This document shows positions 57,430 through 64,000 of a stretch of 64,000 nt of DNA, in pieces (the stretch's first letter is position 1; every line of letters begins with the position of its first letter). The DNA is from Spinacia oleracea (lineage: Eukaryota > Streptophyta > Magnoliopsida > Caryophyllales > Amaranthaceae), in the NCBI RefSeq assembly GCF_020520425.1, contig NC_079492.1, positions 115,913,157 to 115,977,156 of the forward strand. The letters run 5' to 3'. The translations under genes were made by a program, and so were the position numbers. The notes below the pieces were generated by a model. It made no database searches and was not told the origin of the DNA. It was given only the letters and a program-made list of their open reading frames with translations.

Positions 57430-57545
57430 TGTAATTTTTAAAAGATTTTTAAAAGAGGTAGGAAATATTCTGATGAGATCTGGTAACTATGCCTGATTTT
57501 TAAAAGAGGTAGGAAATATTCTGATGATATCTGGTAAACAAGAAA
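57430..57545. repeat. Tandem duplication in the CACTA intergenic spacer
   Basis: The phrase TTTTTAAAAGAGGTAGGAAA, continuing TATTCTGATGA-GATCTGGTAA, occurs twice in succession with a unit of about 52 bases. Related pieces (GATGAGATCTGGTAACTGTG, TTTTTAAAAGATTTTTAAAA) recur near 57727-57775. Confidence 0.75.
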
Positions 57546-58038
57546 TGAACACTTTATATGATTATAGTTTTCTAGTTTAGCGTTTTTGTTGGTTGATTGA
57601 AAACAAGTTCGATTCAGGTTTATTGAGTTTTAGGATTAGTTAGTCTTCCACGCATTGGGTATTTAGTCTTCCACTCCCATGTTCTATTCGGGATTAGATA
57701 TGGTATCATGCATAGTTACTTATATTGATGAGATCTGGTAACTGTGACTGTAATTTTTAAAAGATTTTTAAAATCAGGCATAGTGACTGTAACGGTCAAG
57801 GAAGTACATAGCTTGGGTAATTTTCAATTTTCAGTCTCATACTAGCAATTTTCAGTTTGACTAAATAATCACAGGAACAAACTGTGTTTACGGCATATAA
57901 TTGATGCTGAATCGAAAATTTTATAATAGAAATTTATTGGCTGAATCACTGATCTTTTATTAGTTATCACTCACATTTCATAATTCAAGCATCTGAAATT
58001 ATAGTTAGGATTTGTATTTGTAAAGAATTAAAAGAGAT

Positions 58039-58473
58039 ATGGGAGTTGGAGGAGGTACATTGGAGTTTATTTCAGAAATGATGGGTAGTGGTAGGCGGCA
58101 TATACACAATAAGAAGAACAGGAAGCAGTTTCAAACTATTGAGCTCAAAGTTAGAATGGACTGTGATGGATGTGAGCTTAAAGTCAGGAAAGCTTTATCT
58201 TCACTCTCTGGTAAATTTCTTCTTCCCTTTTGCTATTTTTTTGTTACAGTGAGTAACTGTAATTCGTTTCTTAAGGTTATGATATCTTAACATAGGTGAA
58301 ATAAGGTTGGTTTTGCATGGGTGAAGAAAGTGGAGATAAACAGGAAGCAGCAGAAGGTGACAGTATCAGGATATGTAGAAGCAAATAAGGTGTTGAAGAA
58401 GGCGAAATCAACAGGGAAGAAAGCAGAAATATGGCCATATGTGCCTTACAATTTGGTATCTCAGGCTTGTTGA
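58039..58473 (+). pseudogene. Captured HIPP (heavy-metal-associated isoprenylated plant protein) gene fragment
   Basis: Exon 1 (58039-58210) reads MGVGGGTLEFISEMMGSGRR and then ELKVRMDCDGCELKVRKALS, an HMA domain with the metal-binding MDCDGC (MxCxxC) motif, up to SSLSG and a GTAAAT donor. Exon 2 (58319-58473) reads VKKVEINRKQQKVTVSGYVE, ANKVLKKAKSTGKKAEIWPY, VPYNLVSQ, then ends early at TGA. HIPP proteins of the HIPP20/HIPP26 type have this order and intron site, then a further C-terminal part ending in an isoprenylation CaaX box. That part is missing. The acceptor before exon 2 reads AT instead of AG. It lies on the plus strand in the spacer between the two minus-strand CACTA genes, so capture by the element is far more likely than a resident gene. 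Confidence 0.82.
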
Positions 58474-59211
58474 AAGGAGGCAATATAATTAGTTCAAACC
58501 TGTCTGAAATTAAGCTTGCAAGAAAGTCAACTAAGGATGGTTCACAGTATATCATTTCCTGCGTCGGTATTCATCAAGTATCTATGAAAAGAAGTAACCT
58601 AGTTAAGAGATTCTATTTGGAAAAGCTTGTAGCTCCTGCCATCTTTTTATAGTTAGGTGACAGATTCCATAATTCAAGCATCTGAAATTATTAGGTGTTC
58701 AGCACAAAAATGCTTTTAATGAAATTCAAAGTAACTACGATTTATCAGAGATCTAAATAAAGACTAGAAGTGAAAGCTTTACCATTGCTAAAAACTCAAG
58801 GTTTGCTGAAATCAAAGTAGCAAATCAAACAGAAAACAACAAGCAGAAGTAGTGGAACCTACCATAAGTAACAACGGACAAATATTTGCCTTTTCACTGA
58901 TCACTACTTCAGGAAAGAGAACCAAAATCAAACTCCAACTTCAGAGCAAGCCATTGACAAACTCCCTGTCGTAGAGTCAAATTTAAAGAAAAAGTCAGAA
59001 CAACCTATAGAAACAAATTAGGAAAACAAGAGGAGCGCAAGGGGTAAAATCAAAATTAATCAGTACATAGACACATGTATAATGTATCATACAGAAATGA
59101 AATGTTATACGATGAGACTCGACATCAGATCCTTTCCTAACTAAGATAATAAGTTAATAAACTTACATAACTAAGACTCAACAAAAGATCCTTTTGGGTT
59201 TACCATCCATG

Positions 59212-62200
59212 TTACTTATTTTGGGTCTTTTTTCTCTTTTTTCCCTCTTTTCCCTTTTTCGTACTTGACTCTGATTCATCAGCAACCCATATCCCCTCTT
59301 CATGATCATCTTGGATGTAAAACTGATTTTCCACTTCATTATCCCTAACTGTTTGAGATTGTAATGAGAATGAAGGATCTTCCATGTCATCCACATCATG
59401 GTCTCCAAATGCAGATCTTTTATTTGACGATAAAACAACATGTCGCCTTTTATCAGCCGGGTCAATCACATAAAAAACCTGCTTTGCTTGGGAAGCAAAT
59501 ACAAATGGCTCATCCTTACAGCCCACTCTTTGAAAATCAACTAAAGTGAACCCTTGCTTGTCGAAATGTACACCATTGTTCTGATCTACCCACCTGCAGC
59601 TGAATATAGGAATCCTAAACGTCCTATAATCCAATTCCCATATGTGTTGAATCACTCCATAATAAGTCATCTTTGCATAGATTGGATTTTTATCTTTCGC
59701 ACTAGAGATGTGCATAGCTTCTGCTAACACAGCTACCCCACTGTTTTGCATGGTTGTCTCCTTGTCTCTATCCTTTGTGTAAAATGTATAGCCATTTATT
59801 TTATAACCATGACATAACCTCAAAACAAGGACCTCGAGAAAGCCATTTCAATCTGTCAGAAATAGATAAGGGTGACTTATCTAATTCATCAGAAATTCAA
59901 ACTCGCAGCCACTCAATGAAAGAGCGATTGTGTTTCTCCGCTATCCATTTTTTACTCTTGCGTGGATGTAAGCCTGTCAAAAACAACATGTGTTCTTCCA
60001 CGTACGGATCAACCTCTGTACTATTGTGAAGGACATATAAGTGTGCTTGATGCCACTGTTCATGAGATAAAGACACCACTTTTTTTCCAACAATCCCCTT
60101 TCCTTGAAACCCTCCGGGATCCCTAGGCTTTGGAAGCCCTATTGCATCGACATTAGAAAGATAGTGAATACAAAACTCAAGAGCTTCTTCAATCAAGGTG
60201 CGTTCAACAATGCAACCTTCTGGTCGACTTCCACTGTGGACATAATCCTTCAGTATTTTCATAAATATCTCAACGGCGTACATGTATCTCAAATAAGCAG
60301 GTCCACATAGCTGAACTTCTCTAACCAAATGTACAGTCAAATGTATCATAATGTCAAAAAATGATGGCGGAAAATACATTTCCAACTAACACAAAGTAAT
60401 AACAAGGTCCTTTTGCAAATCACTCAGCTTTAAAGGATCAATTTCTTTGCTACAAATCTCGCTAAAGAAAATTCAAAGTTTTGTGATAGCATTTCGGACA
60501 GGTTCTGGCAGAATGGATCGAATAGCAACCGGAAGAAGATGCTCCATAAGAATGTGGTAATCATGTGACTTTAAGCCAATTAGCTTCAAGTTTTTCATTG
60601 ATACAAGTGTTTTAATGTTAGAAGAATAACCCTCGGGAACCTTAACTCCATAAAGACACTCACAAAAAGAAATTTTCTCCTTTCTAGATAGAGTATAGCA
60701 CGCTGGTGGCAGATATGTACGACTATTACGCTTGATTGGTGTCAATTATGCTCTAATCCCCAAGTCAACCAAGTCTAGTCTAGCAGCCTCCCCATCTTTA
60801 GTCTTACTAGGCACATTAAGTAAAGTACTTATAAGACTTTCACAAATGTTTTTCTCAATATGCATGACATCAAGGAAGTGTCTCACATGCAAGGTCCTCC
60901 AGTACGGAAGGTCAAAGAATATTGACAACTTTTTGTGCCCGATACTGGGAACATTTTTTGCGTTTAACTTCCCAAGCTTAACATCCAACTTCTGCATTTT
61001 CTCAAGTATTTCATCTCCTGATGGCGGCACTGGAGGAGTACCTTCTTCAGTTTCCCCATTAAAAGCTTTTTTCCACCTTCGATAATGATGGTCAATAGGC
61101 AAAAATTTGCGAAATCCCGGGTAGACATTCTTATGAGAAAAATTCAAGTAAGGTGAGAAGGTATTCTCCTCACAAATAGGGCACGCCTCATATCCTTTAA
61201 CGCTATATCCCGCCAAATTTCCATATGCTGGAAAATCGTTTATTGTTCCATAAAGCAAGGCTTTCAGATTAAAATTCTCATTGCGATGAGCATCAAAAAC
61301 TTGTATACCCGAATCCCACATCATCTTTAAATCTTCAATTAATGGTGCCAAATACACATCTATGTCGTTTCCGGTTGTTTTGGGCCTGAAATTAACATGG
61401 TCAGCATCATATACTTTCGTTTCATTATCAAGTCAGGACAAAGGTTATAGATCATCAAAATCACTGGCCATGTACTATGATTGCAACTCTGATTACCAAA
61501 AGGATTCATCCCATCAGCGGCAAGGGCGAGACGCAAATTTCTATCTTCACTCCCAAAATCTTCAAAGTCATTGTCAATCTTGATCCATTGTGGAGAATCG
61601 GCTGGGTGTCTAAGTAAACCATCTTTCAATCTCTCATCTGCATGCCATGTCAATTTCTTTGCCTCTTCTGCAATGCTAAATAGGCGTCTAAATCTGGGTA
61701 CTATTGGAAAATACCACATAACCTTGGATGGAACATTTTTTTTTCTTGTACCGTGAAGTATTACACTCTGGGCAATTTTCTAATGATGCATATTCCTTTC
61801 GATATAAAATGCAATCATTAGGGCATGCGTGGATTTTTTCATAACCCATGCCGATGGAGCTTAACATCTTCCTTGCCTCATAATTTCGATCAGGAAACAC
61901 ATTCTCGGCAGGCAGCATCTCTTTCACCAATTTAAGAAAGCCTGTGAAAATATCATCGGACACTCCACCACGTGCTTTCAGGTTATAAAGCTTTAGCACA
62001 ACAGATAATTTGCTAAATTTAGTACACCTAGGGTACAACGGTGTCTTTGCATCATTACTCAAGGTCTCAAACATTTCAGAACCACCTTCAATGTTCTGCC
62101 CTAAGATATGTGTCATTTCTTCTAAACAATCCACATCCAAATCCTCTTCCATTTCAACAGCTTCTGTTTCATCATTTTCTGTGTCACCATACATCTCACC

Positions 62201-62455
62201 ATTCACATAAGAAGGAAAATCCTCTAATGTCTCACCATGTTTTATCCAACACTTGTATGTTTGAATAATTCCATTCACCACCAAATGGATTCTCACATCC
62301 TCAACGTGATGTCGGACCATGTTGTTGCAATTGATACATGGACACAAAATACGACTCAGATCTTCAGCATGATCAATAGCAAATGTAATAAATTCCTCCA
62401 CCCCTTTCTCATATTCATCACTATTACACCTAGCAAGCATCCATTTTCGATCCAT
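59212..62455 (-). pseudogene. TNP2-like CACTA transposase, broken
   Basis: One long frame from Met at 62455 (MDRKWMLARCNSDEYEKGVE). It has an N-terminal transposase-associated domain (CPCINCNNMVRHHVEDVRIHL), a TNP2 core with CPNDCILYRKEYASLENCPEC, LALAADGMNPFGNQS near 61515 and FLDVMHIEKNICESLIS near 60860. A DUF4218 region (HDYHILMEHLLPVAIRSILP, LEMYFPPSFFDIM, YLRYMYAVEIFMKILKDYVH) lies at about 60590-60230. A DUF4216 region (FRIPIFSCRWVDQNNGVHFD, VFYVIDPADKRRHVVL) lies at about 59630-59440. The tail is basic. The frame shifts at an A-run near 61730. In-frame stops interrupt it at 60746, 60386 (TAG where Gln is expected) and about 59894. TNP2 is the catalytic transposase of the family; this copy is inactive. 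Confidence 0.9.
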
Positions 62456-62744
62456 TGTTGGTATTTTACACCATTAGAAATAAGAAAAATTGACATCTCA
62501 TTAATAAAAAGAGAATACACTTCACAACCTTGCCTTAGTTTATTATAATTGTTGAGTACGTTTAATCTTTTAGAATTTTAGCCATGGAAAGCATACACAT
62601 TCTTTAACACTACTAAATTAACAACTTATTTCTCTCCATGTAACTATTTGGACAAACAATTAGAAAACAGTTCAAACAAAAATCTGGTCAGGTCCAAGTA
62701 CTTACTTAGAGACTACTGAGTACTGACTGCAGTTTGCAGATATT

Positions 62745-62852
62745 TATAGAGTGGTCACTAGGGGAAAGGTGCATAATGTCAACAATGGTTCTGTGGTACA
62801 CAATGCGCCACTACCACCAGGCTACATGAGAGTTGGTATTGACTACACAACC
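62745..62852 (+). repeat. Inverted duplicate of part of the CACTA DUF8039 exon
   Basis: These 108 bases are the reverse complement of 54502-54609, with only four differences that I can count. They would encode GKVHNVNNGSVVHNAPLPPG on the plus strand but the frame stops soon after. They sit about 290 bases upstream of the TNP2 start codon. Confidence 0.9.
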
Positions 62853-63633
62853 TTGCTTTGATATTGAGTTACTGCTCTCAAATGAGCCTGATGGTTTATA
62901 TGGGATTATTCAATCCCACAAGGTCTGTCAACTAACATTGATTGGTTGCTTAAACCTCATTGTCTTTAAAGTTTTTCTTAATTTAAAGGCAGCGCAACAT
63001 GCTGTAGTCGTTAATACTTCTTTTTGGAAACTGTTATACATTTCTTATCAGATTTGAGTTCCAAATAATCTAGTCTTTTGTCTAGGGAATTGTTAGTTAG
63101 TTAAATAGCCTGACCTGCATGGGCAGCATCAGTATCATGCTTGTTCATGTACAAATCCTTAGAGGCAATCAGGCAACTGATTTTTCCAGAAGTGTAATTT
63201 TATGATATATGTCTAGTGCCTCATATCCTTATTGTATTGGTATATATTATTGCTCATACATACATAAAGGAATGCTATAGACTATTCCTTCCGTTCAGAT
63301 ATAAGGCTATGTTCTCTACACCTGATTTTTGGTGTGAAATAAATTTTACTGATTATTTCCTGATAAAACCGACTTTTGCTGATTAAATATTTATACCTTA
63401 TTTTCCCTTATTACTCATATACAGTTTACTGGTTTTTACTGAATATTTAAAGCAAGATTCAATATTTATACAGATTGTTTGCATCAACAGGTGAAGGATG
63501 GATGTGTAGGCTAACAAGCTCACTAGGAAGGCAGGCTGCGGCTATGAAGGCAGGCTTAACAGATGGTCTCGTGGGAGTTTAAAATACCCAAGTCCAGCAA
63601 ACCCTCAACAGACCCAACCTCATACGTCCAATG
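62853..63633. other. Unassigned sequence between CACTA and the last LTR
   Basis: No recognisable gene. The phrase CTATTCCTTCCGTTCAGATA at about 63282 resembles one end of a Stowaway-type MITE, but I found no partner end. The CACTA 5' terminus would be expected here and is not visible. Confidence 0.4.
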
Positions 63634-64000
63634 TGAAGGAAATAATGCCCTTGGTCCAAGTATGCATTCTATGTTAAGTCTAATAAGTGCGGTTCAGTAT
63701 TAATTAACAAGTTAATAATTCAGTGAGATCAAGTGAGCTGAATGCCTAGCTAGAGGCCGCTTCAGTTCAAGTGGAATTAATGATATTAATCCACAGCTTA
63801 CTCTTGACTGAACCCGTAGGGTCACACAAATAGTGCGTAAACGGATTAATTATTTAATGGCATTAAATACTCCATCTATGGATATTCGGAATCGACGGAT
63901 CTTGGTTTCAGTAGGAGCTGAGATCGTCACAGGCAAGAAATGAATGCTCCGGAAACGATGATATTGCCGGAAACGGAAATATGGATCGTATCGGAAATAT
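63634..64000 (+). mobile_element. Plus-strand copy of the LTR at 49083-50190, cut by the window edge
   Basis: It starts TGAAGGAAATAATGCCC at 63634 and follows the reverse complement of 49820-50190 through the CCGTAGGGTCACACAAATAG region and into the GGAAACGGAAATATGGATC repeats. No polypurine tract precedes it, so it is a 5' LTR or a solo LTR. Orientation is opposite to the first copy, so the two are separate insertions. Confidence 0.85.

Larger units (their letters stand above)
50959..63633 (-). mobile_element. CACTA (En/Spm) transposon, about 12.7 kb in the window
   Basis: The left end starts CACTACAACAAAAAC, the terminal sequence that names the family. Repeated subterminal motifs built on AGCGCT follow. 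The transposase gene TNP2 (62455-59212) and a second multi-exon gene (57264-51536) are both read on the minus strand, so the left end is the 3' end of the element. I found no matching GTTTTTGTTGTAGTG end before the LTR at 63634. The 5' end is therefore lost or lies beyond the window, and the right limit given here is only where other sequence begins. A captured HIPP gene fragment lies between the two genes and a LINE fragment in an intron. Confidence 0.8.

Noticed and set aside
58039..58473. A functional resident HIPP gene
   Set aside because: The C-terminal part with the CaaX box is missing, the intron acceptor is AT, and it is flanked on both sides by genes of one CACTA element.
49083..64000. 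The LTRs at 49083-50190 and 63634-64000 as the two ends of one element
   Set aside because: They are in opposite orientation; the two LTRs of one element are direct repeats.

Overview
This window is nuclear DNA from a flowering plant, most likely a eudicot with a repeat-rich genome. Intron-containing transposon genes, plant-specific transposon families (CACTA, Tourist, Stowaway, Mutator, Tat and Tekay lineages) and AT-rich spacers support this. The species cannot be read from the sequence. I found no intact ordinary host gene, no rRNA or tRNA gene and no CRISPR array. Almost everything that can be named is a transposable element, a piece of one, or a host-gene fragment carried by one.

Layout, left to right. 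Positions 1-2414 hold nothing recognisable. Positions 2415-3088 are a small inverted-repeat element with a Tourist-like MITE inside it. About 3455-18434 is the LTR of a Tat/Ogre-type Ty3-gypsy element, ending just before its primer binding site at 18436. That LTR is split by a second LTR (4125-17249, target duplication GGGAG), which is itself split by a LINE (about 4454-11388, minus strand) and two related Mutator-like elements (11416-13526 and 13676-15151, each with a 9-bp duplication). The second Mutator-like element carries what looks like a first exon of a SWI3B-like host gene. Positions 19626-30966 hold a decayed Tekay-type chromovirus: gag, protease, RT, RNase H, integrase, chromodomain-like tail and a 2.9-kb 3' LTR. 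A 2.0-kb solo LTR (24914-26948, duplication GTGTC) interrupts its integrase, and an inverted, truncated copy of the same LTR replaces its 5' end.

Positions 33662-41818 are a mariner-on-mariner nest. The inner element (33776-41657, 7.9 kb, TA duplication) has a broken DDD transposase on the minus strand. It also has an unexpected two-exon gene on the plus strand (34380-35789), a roughly 59-bp tandem repeat array in that gene's intron, a series of long imperfect hairpins, and a CCTTGTTCATG-type minisatellite. Three MITEs follow between 41828 and 45297. A RIRE2/Tat-like gypsy element (45608-49082) is then cut in its reverse transcriptase by a minus-strand LTR (49083-50190).

From 50959 to near the right edge is a CACTA (En/Spm) element read on the minus strand. 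Its TNP2 transposase (59212-62455) is broken. Its second gene (51536-57264, Transposase_24, DUF8039 and Ulp1-like peptidase regions) can be followed through 12 exons with GT-AG sites and stays open until the last exon. Between the two genes lies a captured piece of a heavy-metal-associated isoprenylated protein (HIPP) gene. A LINE fragment sits in one intron. The window ends inside a plus-strand copy of the LTR seen at 49083.

The least expected items are the extra spliced gene and hairpin series inside the mariner element, the host exons carried by the Mutator-like and CACTA elements, and a CACTA element whose accessory gene is better preserved than its transposase.
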